Source: a delta proteobacterium NaphS2 (GTDB lineage Bacteria; Desulfobacterota; DSM-4660; Desulfatiglandales; Desulfatiglandaceae). From it: DNA of 54,510 nucleotides. This document shows, piece by piece, positions 43,704 to 53,424 of the stretch; position 1 is the first letter of the stretch; the number at the start of each line of letters is the position of its first letter. The DNA is taken from the NCBI GenBank assembly GCA_000179315.1, contig ADZZ01000580.1:4809-59318 (forward strand), read 5' to 3'. The notes beneath the pieces were generated by a model that did no database searches, was not told the origin of the DNA, and saw nothing but the letters and a program-made list of their open reading frames with translations. Position numbers and translations under genes: made by a program.

Positions 43704-44765
43704 ATGGCTATTTTTAAAAGAAAGAAACAGCAAGGGCATTCCGCCACCGAAGGGGCGGAAACACCCCCAAATCGTGATTCCGGAAGTCCTGCAGAACCCG
43801 ATGAACCTGTTTACAGCGAAAAAACCAACAAAGTTGACAATAACGAAGAGGGTGTATTTAAGCGGCTCCGTCATGGCCTTACTAAAACAAGGAGTTCTTT
43901 CACCGGACGAATCGATAATCTTTTTGCGGGAAAAAAGGAGATTACCGAAAGTTTGATGGATGAACTTGAGGAGATTCTTTTTACATCCGACATCGGCGTG
44001 GCAACCACACAACGTCTGCTGGATGCCGCCCGGGAAAATGTCACCCGAAAAGCGCTGAGAGACCCTCAAAAATTGAAAGCGATTCTGAGAGACCACATTT
44101 TTTCTCTTCTGAATCAAGATTCCGTTGAACATACCCCGTCAAACGCTGAAGGCCCGCTGGTCATCATGGTTGCAGGGGTCAACGGGGTCGGAAAAACCAC
44201 TTCCATCGGTAAAATTGCCAACCGCTTCAGGCGTGAGGGAAAGACGGTCATGCTGGTTGCCGCCGATACATTCAGGGCTGCGGCCGTTGAACAGCTGACC
44301 ATTTGGGGAGAAAGGGTTGGTGCCACCGTCGTCAAACAGGACACGGGTGCTGATCCGTCCGCGGTTGCGTTTGATGCCATGACCGCCGCCATCTCCAGGA
44401 AAATTGATGTGGTTCTGGTAGATACGGCCGGAAGGCTGCACACCCAGACCAACCTTATGGCGGAACTCCGGAAAGTAAACCGCGTCATCGGCCGGAAACT
44501 TCCGGGCGCACCCCATGAAGTATGGCTTGTTCTCGATGCCACAACGGGACAAAATGCCATCTCCCAGGCAGAAGCTTTTCAGAAAGCATTGGGCCTCACG
44601 GGTATTATTTTGACCAAATTGGATGGCACGGCAAAGGGGGGCGTCGTCATCGGCATCTCCAGCGAATTTCAGATTCCCATCCGTTTCATCGGCATTGGAG
44701 AACAGGTAGACGATCTCAGACCTTTTGATCCCGGCGAATTTGTGCGGGCCATCTTTGACGGATGA
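43704..44765 (+). CDS. ftsY: Signal recognition particle receptor FtsY
   Basis: The membrane-docking GTPase for co-translational protein targeting. A charged N-terminal A-domain of about 60 residues is followed by the N domain and the SRP GTPase G domain: GVNGVGKTTSIGKIAN (P-loop), ADTFRAAAVEQL, VLVDTAGRLHTQ, TKLDGTAKGG and GIGEQVDDLRPF. 353 residues, typical for the class. It lies 49 bases after smc and its stop lies inside a hairpin. Confidence 0.97.
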   Translation: MAIFKRKKQQGHSATEGAETPPNRDSGSPAEPDEPVYSEKTNKVDNNEEGVFKRLRHGLTKTRSSFTGRIDNLFAGKKEITESLMDELEEILFTSDIGVATTQRLLDAARENVTRKALRDPQKLKAILRDHIFSLLNQDSVEHTPSNAEGPLVIMVAGVNGVGKTTSIGKIANRFRREGKTVMLVAADTFRAAAVEQLTIWGERVGATVVKQDTGADPSAVAFDAMTAAISRKIDVVLVDTAGRLHTQTNLMAELRKVNRVIGRKLPGAPHEVWLVLDATTGQNAISQAEAFQKALGLTGIILTKLDGTAKGGVVIGISSEFQIPIRFIGIGEQVDDLRPFDPGEFVRAIFDG

Positions 44766-44787
44766 AACAGAAAAACTGTTTCATCCG
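44759..44787. terminator. Hairpin at the ftsY stop codon, possible terminator
   Basis: CGGATGAAACAG-AAAAA-CTGTTTCATCCG, a perfect 12-base stem that includes the ftsY TGA. There is no T run right after it, so it may act as a weak terminator or mRNA-stabilising structure. Confidence 0.45.
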
Positions 44788-44913
44788 GACCGTTTGCCAA
44801 TTTCGCCGCGGCCGCTTTTCTTCTTAAAACCGGACCGCTTTTTGTTTAAAAAGTTTGACAGTTATGATATTCTGTATTGATTTGCAAAACCATGTTCACA
44901 GAATGAATATCAT

Positions 44914-46095
44914 ATGAGAATCATATTTTTTGCCGGAAAAGGCGGTGTCGGGAAAACAAGTACGGCTGCGGCCACGGGTATCAAGGCGGCCGAACGCGGG
45001 AACAGGACCGTTATCATGAGCCTGGACGTGGCCCACAGCCTGTCGGACATATTTGATACGGAAAAGGCCCTCATCAACCAAAGCAAGGGACAGCCTGCCC
45101 AGGTCGGAGAAAACCTTTGGATCCAGGAACTGGACATTCAGGAAGAGATTGAGAAGAATTGGGGTGATATCCACAAATACCTTTCAACCCTTTTGAATAC
45201 CAGCGGACTCGATGAGATCCTTGCCGAAGAACTGGCTGTTTTACCGGGGATGGAAGAAGTCAGTTTGCTTCTGCACATCAATCGCTATGCCAGAAACAAC
45301 CGTTTTGACGTGGTGCTGCTGGACTGTGCTCCAACGGGTGAGTCCCTAAGGTTTATCAGCATCCCCACCACGCTTGAATGGTACATCAACAAGCTTTTCA
45401 AGATTGAAAAAACCATTGTCAAATATGCCCGCCCCGTGGCCAAACGGTTCTATGATGTTCCGTTGCCCGGCGATGCGTATTTTGATGCCATTGAACGATT
45501 ATTTGAGAAACTGCGCGGTGTGGATGCGTTGCTCACCGATCCTGAAAAAACCACGGTGCGTCTGGTCACCAATCCTGAAAAAATCGTACTAAAAGAAACC
45601 CAGCGGGCGTTCATGTACTTTTCCCTGTACAAAATGCACATCGATGCCATCATCATGAACCGCATGTTGCCCGATGCACTGACCGAACCCTATTTTCAAA
45701 ACTGGCAGAAAAGCCAGAAAAGATATGTCAAGGAGGCGGAAGCCTATTTTCAACCGGTACCCCTTTTGCCGGTGAATTTGTTCAAAGGCGAAATATTGGG
45801 TTTTGACAACCTTAAAACCCTGGGAGACCGGATTTACGGCAAGCGAAATCCCCTGGATCGGTTTTTTGATGGAACGCCTTATGAATTCGAAAAAATTGAT
45901 GGGAAGTACCAATTAAGGATGAAACTGCCTTTTATTGATAAACGGGACGTGGCAATGCACAAAATCGCTGATGAACTGATCGTTCGTATCGGCGGCTTCA
46001 AACGGAGCGTCCTGCTGCCCCGACAGGTTGCAGCACTTGACTCGCTCAAAGCCACCCTTAAAGGACAATATTTGTTGATTGATTTTGATGAATGA
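44914..46095 (+). CDS. ArsA/Get3-family ATPase
   Basis: 393 residues with the deviant Walker A GKGGVGKTSTAA (8-19), SLDVAHSLSD (switch I region), VVLLDCAPTGESLRF (switch II) and VTNPEK. It has a single ATPase domain, like Get3 and the short bacterial ArsA forms, rather than the duplicated arsenite pump subunit. No arsenic genes are nearby, so arsenite export is unlikely; the role is unknown. The stop is followed by a small gene with its own ribosome site. Confidence 0.88.
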   Translation: MRIIFFAGKGGVGKTSTAAATGIKAAERGNRTVIMSLDVAHSLSDIFDTEKALINQSKGQPAQVGENLWIQELDIQEEIEKNWGDIHKYLSTLLNTSGLDEILAEELAVLPGMEEVSLLLHINRYARNNRFDVVLLDCAPTGESLRFISIPTTLEWYINKLFKIEKTIVKYARPVAKRFYDVPLPGDAYFDAIERLFEKLRGVDALLTDPEKTTVRLVTNPEKIVLKETQRAFMYFSLYKMHIDAIIMNRMLPDALTEPYFQNWQKSQKRYVKEAEAYFQPVPLLPVNLFKGEILGFDNLKTLGDRIYGKRNPLDRFFDGTPYEFEKIDGKYQLRMKLPFIDKRDVAMHKIADELIVRIGGFKRSVLLPRQVAALDSLKATLKGQYLLIDFDE

Positions 46096-46109
46096 CGGAG
46101 GGGTTTGTC

Positions 46110-46346
46110 ATGGCCGAAAAGAAAAACAACGCCCACAGCACCAAGGCATTTTGCCCTTTGGGTCAGTTTTTTCAGGATCTTGAAGGTTTGTGTAAAAATG
46201 CACCCGAAGTTTGGGAGCACCTGAACCGATCACGCCTCGAATTTCTTAGGGCCATCAAAACCGTATTGGATTCAAAAATCGATACCCTTGAAAAAAAGAG
46301 CAACCCGGACAAAAGAAAAGTGGCCAAGAAAATTACAATCGAATAA
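46110..46346 (+). CDS. Small hypothetical protein, 78 residues
   Basis: From ATG 46110 with a GGAGGGG site eight bases before, 14 bases after the ArsA-type gene. The product is charged and helical (FFQDLEGLCKNAPEVWEHLN, SRLEFLRAIKTVLDSKI) with a basic tail. No family recognised; it may work with the ATPase it follows. Confidence 0.65.
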   Translation: MAEKKNNAHSTKAFCPLGQFFQDLEGLCKNAPEVWEHLNRSRLEFLRAIKTVLDSKIDTLEKKSNPDKRKVAKKITIE

Positions 46347-46381
46347 ACAAGGCGGAAACGTCTATCCGCAAAAGGGAGTAT

Positions 46382-47644
46382 TTGGGCAAATTGGAATTTA
46401 CCTCATTAAAGGGTTTTAAAGACATCCTACCTGAAGAATCAGCCCGATGGCAGGAAATAGAAACCAAGGCACGGCATCTGTTGTCCGCATTTGGATACCA
46501 GGAAATCAGAACCCCTGTCCTCGAAAATACGGCGCTGTTCAGTCGCGGTATCGGTCAGGAAACCGATATCGTTTCAAAGGAGATGTACTCTTTTGAAGAT
46601 GTCAAAGGACGGGGACTCACCATGCGGCCGGAAGCCACCGCGTCCGTGGTGCGGGCCTATGTTCAGCATCGTTTGTATCAGAATTACCCCATCCAGAAAC
46701 TTTACGCCATAGGGCCCATGTTCAGACATGAAAGACCGCAGAAAGGACGGTTTCGACAGTTTCATCAAATAGATGTTGAATTTTTCGGCGATCCGGGACC
46801 CATAAGCGATGCGGAAATGATCAGTCTCGCCATGCACTTCTTTGAGGCCATTGGCCTGCGTGAATTGACCCTGCACATCAATTCCCTCGGATGCCCCGAT
46901 TGCCAGCCGGAGTTCAAGGACCATCTGAAGGTCTACCTGGCCGATCGGGCAAGCGACCTTTGCCCAGATTGCCAAATCAGAGCGCAAATAAACCCTCTTC
47001 GGGTGTTTGACTGCAAGGTAGAGACCTGTAAATCCATTGTTCAAAACGCACCCACCATTCCCGCTTTCCTCTGCGGAAACTGCCGGGACCATTTTGATTC
47101 CCTGAAGGCACACCTGGATGGGCTGAATATTTCCTTTGAAATGAACGACCTGCTTGTCAGGGGACTCGACTACTACAACCGAACCACCTTTGAAATTCAG
47201 ACCGAACATTTGGGCGCTCAGAATGCCGTTGCCGGCGGCGGCCGTTACGACGGGCTGGTCAAAACCCTTGGCGGCCCCGACCACCCCGCCATCGGCTTTG
47301 CCGTGGGCGTCGAAAGAGTCGTTGCATTACTGGAAGCATCAGAATCGCTGGAACCCCGGAGGCCGGAACTTTTTATCGCAGCGCTTGGCAGTAAAGTTCG
47401 ACTATTAACCTTCCAATGGACAACGGCGTTGAGGAAACAGGGTATCTGGGTGGAACTGGATTATGGTGGAAAAGGCCTTAAATCCCAGATGAAAAAGGCC
47501 GGCCGGTTGGGCGCCCGAAACGTGCTGATTGTCGGAGACGATGAGGTGGCGGCAAAAAAAGCCATTTTACGGAACATGGAAACCAGGGAACAAATGGATA
47601 TCGATTTCGAAACGCTTATATCGACTTTAAAGGAAATGCTTTAA
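46382..47644 (+). CDS. hisS: Histidyl-tRNA synthetase
   Basis: A class II synthetase charging tRNA-His. 420 residues with motif 1 (YQEIRTPVLENTALFSRGIG), motif 2 (MFRHERPQKGRFRQFHQID), the HisA box LVRGLDYYNRTTFEI, and motif 3 (IGFAVGVERVVALL). The C-terminal anticodon domain ends at 47644. An insertion with paired cysteines (CPDC, CPDC, CGNC) suggests a metal-binding knuckle, as in many bacterial forms. The start is TTG 46382 behind AAAGGGAG; no ATG is suitably placed. Confidence 0.96.
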   Translation: MGKLEFTSLKGFKDILPEESARWQEIETKARHLLSAFGYQEIRTPVLENTALFSRGIGQETDIVSKEMYSFEDVKGRGLTMRPEATASVVRAYVQHRLYQNYPIQKLYAIGPMFRHERPQKGRFRQFHQIDVEFFGDPGPISDAEMISLAMHFFEAIGLRELTLHINSLGCPDCQPEFKDHLKVYLADRASDLCPDCQIRAQINPLRVFDCKVETCKSIVQNAPTIPAFLCGNCRDHFDSLKAHLDGLNISFEMNDLLVRGLDYYNRTTFEIQTEHLGAQNAVAGGGRYDGLVKTLGGPDHPAIGFAVGVERVVALLEASESLEPRRPELFIAALGSKVRLLTFQWTTALRKQGIWVELDYGGKGLKSQMKKAGRLGARNVLIVGDDEVAAKKAILRNMETREQMDIDFETLISTLKEML

Positions 47645-47646
47645 AA

Positions 47647-49467
47647 ATGAATAAGGAACAGGGCCTGACAAATATTGATCCCCTCGGAGACTGGAAACGG
47701 TCCCACGACTGCGGCAGCCTGAGACAACAAGATATAGACCGGGAAATCATCTTGATGGGATGGGTAAACAGAAGACGCGACCTCGGAAACCTTATTTTCA
47801 TTGATCTGCGGGACAGAGAGGGCATCACCCAAGTTGTTTTCGACCCGCAGGTCAACGCCGCGGCCCATGAAAAAGCCCATGTGCTGAGAAATGAATGGGT
47901 TCTGGCCGTCAAGGGCACGGTGGTTGCCAGGCTTGAGGGCCAGGAAAACCGCGATCTTGGCACCGGACAAATAGAGATCAGGGCGGATGAAGTGAAAATC
48001 CTCAACGTCACTGAAACGCCACCCTTCCAGGTGGATGGTGCAGTGGATGCATCTGAAAACCTTCGCTTGAAATACCGCTACCTGGAACTTCGCAGGCCTC
48101 AAATCTTTAATAATTTCAAGAAACGGCATGCCATCGCTTCCCGCATCAGAACATATCTCAATGAACGCGGTTTTATTGAAGTTGAAACGCCTTTTCTCAC
48201 CAAAAGCACGCCTGAAGGTGCAAGGGATTATTTGGTGCCCAGCCGCGTAAACACGGGGATGTTTTATGCCCTGCCGCAATCTCCTCAGCTTTTTAAGCAG
48301 CTTCTGATGATGTCCGGTTTTGATCGGTACTATCAGGTGGTCAGATGTTTCAGAGATGAAGATCTCAGAGCGGATCGCCAACCCGAGTTCACCCAGGTGG
48401 ATCTGGAGATGGCATTTGTCGATGAAAAAGACGTCATGGATATTTTTGAAGGTATGATGGGTGAGCTCTTCACCACCATCATGGACATTGAACTTTCTTC
48501 ACCCATTCCCCATCTGACTTACCAGGAGGCCATGGACCGATTCGGAACGGATCGGCCGGACCTGCGCTTTGACATGGAACTTAAAAACATCAGCGATATC
48601 GCTGAAAATTCCGATTTCAAGGTCTTTAAAGGGGTGGTTGCCGCCGGCGGTATGGTAAAAGCCATTTGTGTGAAACAGGCGGCAAACACTTATTCCAGAA
48701 AGGCATTGGACGATATATCCCTGGTTGCAACGGCCAGCGGGGCCAAGGGTCTGGCATGGATCAAAGTATCTGAAAATACATGGCAGTCACCCATTGGGAA
48801 ATTTTTTGATGATGAAGCCAAGAGCGCTATCAACACACGTTTGGATGCTGCGCCGGGGGACCTGATCTTGATGGTTGCGGACCAGCCCCGGATTGCCAAT
48901 GCTGCGGTGGGGGCGCTTCGCCTTGAAATGGCGCATCGTGAGGAACTGATCAACAAGGACCGGTTTTCTTTTGTTTGGATAACCGATTTCCCGTTGCTGG
49001 AATACGATGATGAGAGTGACCGTTTCGTGGCGGTCCATCATCCGTTCACGGCTCCGGTGGCGCAAGATATTGGTTTTTTGAAGGAAAATCCCGGTAAAGT
49101 CAGGGCCAGGGCATACGATCTGGTCTTAAACGGGTCCGAAATCGGTGGCGGTAGCATTCGAATTCACGATGCAAAAACCCAGGAAATGGTTTTTGACGCA
49201 CTGGGTATTCCAGCAAGGGAGGCTCGTTCAAAATTCGGATTTTTGATCGATGCGTTGAAACACGGTGCTCCCCCCCACGGCGGCATGGCATTGGGATTTG
49301 ACCGTCTTGTTGCGATCATGACCGGGGTCCGTTCCATTCGGGAAATCATTGCGTTTCCCAAAACCACAAGCGGCACATGTCCCCTCACGGATGCGCCTTC
49401 CCCGGTAGACCCGGATCAGCTGAAGGAACTGGGACTCCGCATATCTCAGGCGAAAGAAAAAGCATAG
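47647..49467 (+). CDS. aspS: Aspartyl-tRNA synthetase, bacterial type
   Basis: 606 residues: an N-terminal OB anticodon domain (IILMGWVNRRRDLGNLIFID), the class II core with QSPQLFKQLLMMSGFDRYYQ and VRCFRDEDLRADRQPEFTQ (motif 2), a GAD insert around residues 290-420, and motif 3 (HGGMALGFDRLVAIM). It begins three bases after hisS, so both are read together. The length and GAD insert are typical of the bacterial form. Confidence 0.97.
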   Translation: MNKEQGLTNIDPLGDWKRSHDCGSLRQQDIDREIILMGWVNRRRDLGNLIFIDLRDREGITQVVFDPQVNAAAHEKAHVLRNEWVLAVKGTVVARLEGQENRDLGTGQIEIRADEVKILNVTETPPFQVDGAVDASENLRLKYRYLELRRPQIFNNFKKRHAIASRIRTYLNERGFIEVETPFLTKSTPEGARDYLVPSRVNTGMFYALPQSPQLFKQLLMMSGFDRYYQVVRCFRDEDLRADRQPEFTQVDLEMAFVDEKDVMDIFEGMMGELFTTIMDIELSSPIPHLTYQEAMDRFGTDRPDLRFDMELKNISDIAENSDFKVFKGVVAAGGMVKAICVKQAANTYSRKALDDISLVATASGAKGLAWIKVSENTWQSPIGKFFDDEAKSAINTRLDAAPGDLILMVADQPRIANAAVGALRLEMAHREELINKDRFSFVWITDFPLLEYDDESDRFVAVHHPFTAPVAQDIGFLKENPGKVRARAYDLVLNGSEIGGGSIRIHDAKTQEMVFDALGIPAREARSKFGFLIDALKHGAPPHGGMALGFDRLVAIMTGVRSIREIIAFPKTTSGTCPLTDAPSPVDPDQLKELGLRISQAKEKA

Positions 49468-49558
49468 AGAATTGCAAAACGGGGTGCATGAAAATGTCAA
49501 CGCGCCATGGTTGCCGTCGGTTTTTTTCTTAAATTCGTCATTTTCATATCTATTTTTG

Positions 49559-49587
49559 TTGACAATTCTGCCCATAAAAAGCATAAT
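49559..49587 (+). promoter_or_regulatory. Promoter for the PxxKW gene
   Basis: TTGACA (49559-49564), a 17-base spacer and CATAAT (49582-49587), 39 bases before the ATG. A near-consensus sigma70-type promoter. Confidence 0.7.
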
Positions 49588-49625
49588 TCACGGTTTAGAA
49601 AAATATATGAAAGGATGTGATTAAA

Positions 49626-49904
49626 ATGGTTTGCACAACGGTAAAAGACGGTCAGGAATGTTCTTTCATGACCAAAAAAGGGTGTGGTTTTAACGGCGGC
49701 ACATGTCACAAGATTGTCGAACAATGTGTCGGCTGCCAAAGAATGGTAAAATATACCGATGGGGAATACTGCATGGTTTTTCCGGATCCTGCCGCCAAAT
49801 GGCGTATCGGGAATTGCACCATGGCAACCCACCTTGTAGCGGAAACCACAAAAGGCGCTGCCAAAATCAATCCCATCAAGGCGTCAAAACGGGGTAGCCA
49901 TTAG
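49626..49904 (+). CDS. PxxKW-family cysteine-rich protein
   Basis: 92 residues with nine cysteines spread over the first 65 (C-S-F, GCGFNGGTC, CVGCQRM, YCMVF, NC) and the family's namesake P-A-A-K-W (FPDPAAKWRIGNC). The cysteine spacing suggests an iron-sulfur cluster or zinc. Function unknown; I know the family mainly from sulfate reducers and relatives. ATG 49626 follows GAAAGGA. Its stop overlaps the end of the convergent HD-GYP gene by four bases. Confidence 0.85.
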   Translation: MVCTTVKDGQECSFMTKKGCGFNGGTCHKIVEQCVGCQRMVKYTDGEYCMVFPDPAAKWRIGNCTMATHLVAETTKGAAKINPIKASKRGSH

Positions 49905-50713
49905 ACATTTTCGCGTTCAGCCGCTTTTTGAATTTGATTGTCTTGGTTTTTTAAGACCGATTCAAAGGCCGAAACACAGTCCGTATCCCATTGCTTCCCG
50001 GCGCTCTTTTTCAAAATATCGAGTGCGGCTTCGGGCCGCTTCCCTTTTTGATAGGGTCGATCGGTCGTCATGGCGTCAAATGCATCTGCCACGGCCAGGA
50101 TGCTGGCGCCCAAGGGGATTTCTTCGGCCTTAAGATGGCGCGGATAACCTTTTCCGTCGGGTCGTTCATGGTGACAGTGAACATATTCCAATACCGGCCC
50201 TAGGAAGTCCAGATCCTGAAGGATTTTTACCCCGGTGGCGGGGTGCCGGGTGATCTGTTTGACCAGGTCCGACGGGTTTTTCTCCCCATGGGGCTGAAAA
50301 AGCCGGTCCGGAAAACCTATCTTGCCGATATCGTGAAGAATTCCTCCCAAACGAATGAATTCCACGTCCTCCTCCGACAACCCCATTTGGCGGGCTATTT
50401 TGCAGGCCCAATCCGCCACCCGTGCGGTATGCCCCTCCGTATAGGTATCACGGGCCGCCAATGCATGGGCCATTGCCGAAACCACACTAATGGCATTCTG
50501 TTTGATCTTTTCATTCAGTGCTTCCAGCTCGTTGACCATCAGTTCCAACCGGTACTCCCTTGCTTCCACCTTGACCATCATTAACCCCATGGCTTCCGCA
50601 ATGGTTCTTACCGCTTCCGGCTGATCCTCGCGGGTCAATGCCATAATGTCATTTGAATACTCCCCGGAAGCCACTTGCTGAATAATTTCAAGTAATCGGT
50701 CAACACCCTGCAT
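49901..50713 (-). CDS. HD-GYP domain protein (cyclic di-GMP phosphodiesterase-like)
   Basis: 270 residues. The first 75 form a HAMP-like or coiled helical region. The rest is an HD-GYP hydrolase: H95 in EGHTARVADW, H127-D128 in GGILHDIGKIG, H157 in RHPATGVKIL, H181-H182-E183-x-x-D186-G in HHERPDGKGYP. These are the metal and signature residues, in a variant H-H-E-R-P-D-G-K-G-Y-P form. It likely breaks down cyclic di-GMP or a related dinucleotide. No receiver or membrane domain, so input comes from partner proteins. Confidence 0.92.
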   Translation of the reverse strand: MQGVDRLLEIIQQVASGEYSNDIMALTREDQPEAVRTIAEAMGLMMVKVEAREYRLELMVNELEALNEKIKQNAISVVSAMAHALAARDTYTEGHTARVADWACKIARQMGLSEEDVEFIRLGGILHDIGKIGFPDRLFQPHGEKNPSDLVKQITRHPATGVKILQDLDFLGPVLEYVHCHHERPDGKGYPRHLKAEEIPLGASILAVADAFDAMTTDRPYQKGKRPEAALDILKKSAGKQWDTDCVSAFESVLKNQDNQIQKAAERENV

Positions 50714-50789
50714 TCTCTTTCCGCTCTCCCTGATTCACGGCAACACAAAATAATCGATTGTCGATGCCACCAATGGTGGCACTTTCGCG

Positions 50790-51575
50790 TTACCGTGTTA
50801 AATAGATAAAAAATTCACGATTGCCTTTAGGACCCAACAAGCCGGAGGGCACAACACCTTGAACCGACCACTCAGATGTCTGGCAGAAACTCGTTAACTC
50901 GGCAATGACCGATTGGTGAACGGCAGGGTCCCGCACCACGCCGCCTTTTCCAACATTTCCTTTTCCTGCTTCAAACTGTGGTTTGATCAAAGCCAAGATA
51001 AAAGCATGATCCGTTAACAGACGCGATACAGGGGGAATAACCAGTTTGAGGGAAATAAAGGAAACATCGATCACCGCCCCCTGCGCCGGGGCATCAAGTG
51101 TGTCAGGGGTAACGTATCGGATGTTGGTTTTTTCCAAGAGCGTGACACGGGGATCCTGCCGAAGCTTCCAGGCAAACTGCCCGTAGCCCACATCAATGGC
51201 AATAATTCTTTCGGCCCCCCGTTTCAACAGGCAATCGGTAAAGCCACCGGTGGATGCTCCAACATCCAGCAAAACGAGGGATTCAACGGTCACCTGAAAA
51301 TGTTTGATGGCCCCCTCAAGTTTCAGACCACCCCTGCTGACAAAAGGGAGTTCCGGCTCTTTTAGGCGAATGGCTGCGGATTCGGAAAAAAGATGGCCAG
51401 CCTTAACCACTTTCCTGTCATCCACATAGACAAGACCCGCCATAATCATGGCCCTGGCCTTTTCGCGGCTCTCGGCCAGGCATTTTTGAAACACCAGTTT
51501 GTCCAGTCGCAACTTGCGGGCTTCAGGTCTTTTGGCAGAGATCTCTGGCCTCCTTTGCGATACCTTCCGCATCAA
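50790..51575 (-). CDS. tlyA: TlyA-family rRNA methyltransferase
   Basis: 261 residues: an N-terminal S4 RNA-binding domain ([34 protein letters not shown]) and a FtsJ-like methyltransferase with [17 protein letters not shown] (SAM site), [23 protein letters not shown] and [10 protein letters not shown]. The family 2'-O-methylates ribosomal RNA; the older name is haemolysin A. ATG 51575 (or 51572) overlaps the 3' end of dxs by 53 bases, so the two are coupled. Confidence 0.93.
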   Translation of the reverse strand: MMRKVSQRRPEISAKRPEARKLRLDKLVFQKCLAESREKARAMIMAGLVYVDDRKVVKAGHLFSESAAIRLKEPELPFVSRGGLKLEGAIKHFQVTVESLVLLDVGASTGGFTDCLLKRGAERIIAIDVGYGQFAWKLRQDPRVTLLEKTNIRYVTPDTLDAPAQGAVIDVSFISLKLVIPPVSRLLTDHAFILALIKPQFEAGKGNVGKGGVVRDPAVHQSVIAELTSFCQTSEWSVQGVVPSGLLGPKGNREFFIYLTR

Positions 51576-53424
51576 GGCCCAGATTTTTTCGGAGCAGGCC
51601 CGACGGACCCTGTTCTACAAAAAGATCGGGAAGCCCCATCCTTTTGACGCGGATGCCCCGAACGTCCATATCATTAAAAAGCTCCAGGACACCACTGCCA
51701 AGGCCACCCATTCTGACGTTTTCCTCCACCACCAGAAGCCGGCCCGAAACGGCCGCAATATCGGCAAGTCTCCTGTCCATGGGTTTTGCGAACCGGCAAT
51801 TCAGAATCCCCGCTGAAATCCCCTCGCCTTCCAGAATACGGGCCGCTTCAAGGGATGGGTGGACCATACTGCCCAATGCCAGCACCTGCAGATCTTTTCC
51901 CTCTTTCAAAATTTCAATTTCACCCATGGGAAGCAACCGGTACGCTTTATCCATGGGCACACCCAGACCATTGCCTCGAGGATATCGAATGGCTACAGGC
52001 CCATTGTGATTAAGCGCCGTAAAGAGCATATGTCTCAATTCATTTTCATCTTTGGGCGCCATGATGGTCATGTTGGGCAAACTTCGCAGATAGGATACAT
52101 CAAATTGCCCATGATGGGTCGGTCCATCCTCCCCCACAAGCCCTCCGCGATCCAATGCGAAGACCACCGGCAGATTTGGAAGGCAAACATCGTGAATGAC
52201 CTGGTCAAAGGCCCTCTGTAAAAAGGTGGAGTAAATGGCCACAACCGGATGAAACCCTTCTGTTGCCAGTCCTGCGGCAAATGTAACGGCATGCTGTTCC
52301 GCAATGCCCACATCCAGGAATCTTTTCGGAAATTCCTTTGAAAACGACGTTAATCCTGTCCCTTCGGGCATGGCTGCGGTGATGGCAAACAAGCGATCAT
52401 TCTTGGCTGCCAGATCCATCATGGTCTTGCCGAAAACACTGGTATAAGAAGGAACCGGCTTTTCCGGTTTTTTTTCCGGAGGAACCCCGGTCCGAACATC
52501 AAAAGAGCCCACCCCGTGAAAATAAGCCGGATCTTTTTCGGCAAACTCATACCCTTTGCCCTTCAGGGTGAGCACATGAATCAAAACCGGCCCTTCCAGG
52601 TGCTCGCTATTGCGGAAAGTCTCAATTAGGCGATCCAGCCGATGCCCTTGAATAGGGCCAACATATTTAAATTTGAACGCCTCAAACATCATCCCCGGTG
52701 TAAAAAAGGCAAGAAAAGAGTCCTCGCTTTTACGCGCAAAATTCAGAATGTTTTCCCCAACGCCGGGCAGAGATTTTATGAAATTTTCCAGGTCCTTTTT
52801 GAAATTCACAAATCGTTTTCCGGTCATCTTGCGGCTTAAAAATGAGGAAAAAGCCCCCACATTGGGTGCAATGGACATGGCATTGTCATTTAGTACGACA
52901 ATCAGATCCTTTTCCGTGTGCCCCGCCTGGTTGAGACCTTCAAAAGCCATTCCCCCGGTCATGGAACCATCTCCGATCACTGAAATGACCTTGTGTTTCT
53001 CTCCCTTGAGACATTTGGCCGTGGAAATGCCAAGACCTGCGGAAATGGAGGTGCTGCTGTGCCCCGTGTCAAAGGCGTCATAGGGGCTTTCCGAACGCTT
53101 GGGAAAGCCGCTGATGCCCTGGTAGGTTCTAAGGGTATGAAACTGGTTCCGTCGCCCTGTAAGGAGTTTATGGGTATAGGCCTGGTGCCCCACATCCCAT
53201 ATGATTTTGTCTTCGGGGGTATCAAAAACATAGTGCAGGGCAATGGATAATTCGACCGTCCCCAGATTCGGTGCCAGATGGCCGCCCGTTTTTGAGGTGG
53301 TCTCAATAATTTTCCAGCGGATTTGTTCTGCTAAATCCTGTAGTTGACTCAAAGAAAGGCCTTTTATATCCGCCGGACTCTCAATGCTGTCCAATAACCT
53401 CGCTTGCGATCCGCTTTCGCTCAT
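51523..53424 (-). CDS. dxs: 1-deoxy-D-xylulose-5-phosphate synthase
   Basis: First enzyme of the MEP isoprenoid pathway, a thiamine-diphosphate transketolase-like protein. 633 residues with [34 protein letters not shown], the TPP motif [35 protein letters not shown] and [18 protein letters not shown]. It starts at ATG 53424, overlapping the ispA stop by ATGA. The order ispA-dxs-tlyA is common in bacteria. Confidence 0.98.
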   Translation of the reverse strand: MSESGSQARLLDSIESPADIKGLSLSQLQDLAEQIRWKIIETTSKTGGHLAPNLGTVELSIALHYVFDTPEDKIIWDVGHQAYTHKLLTGRRNQFHTLRTYQGISGFPKRSESPYDAFDTGHSSTSISAGLGISTAKCLKGEKHKVISVIGDGSMTGGMAFEGLNQAGHTEKDLIVVLNDNAMSIAPNVGAFSSFLSRKMTGKRFVNFKKDLENFIKSLPGVGENILNFARKSEDSFLAFFTPGMMFEAFKFKYVGPIQGHRLDRLIETFRNSEHLEGPVLIHVLTLKGKGYEFAEKDPAYFHGVGSFDVRTGVPPEKKPEKPVPSYTSVFGKTMMDLAAKNDRLFAITAAMPEGTGLTSFSKEFPKRFLDVGIAEQHAVTFAAGLATEGFHPVVAIYSTFLQRAFDQVIHDVCLPNLPVVFALDRGGLVGEDGPTHHGQFDVSYLRSLPNMTIMAPKDENELRHMLFTALNHNGPVAIRYPRGNGLGVPMDKAYRLLPMGEIEILKEGKDLQVLALGSMVHPSLEAARILEGEGISAGILNCRFAKPMDRRLADIAAVSGRLLVVEENVRMGGLGSGVLELFNDMDVRGIRVKRMGLPDLFVEQGPSGLLRKNLGLDAEGIAKEARDLCQKT

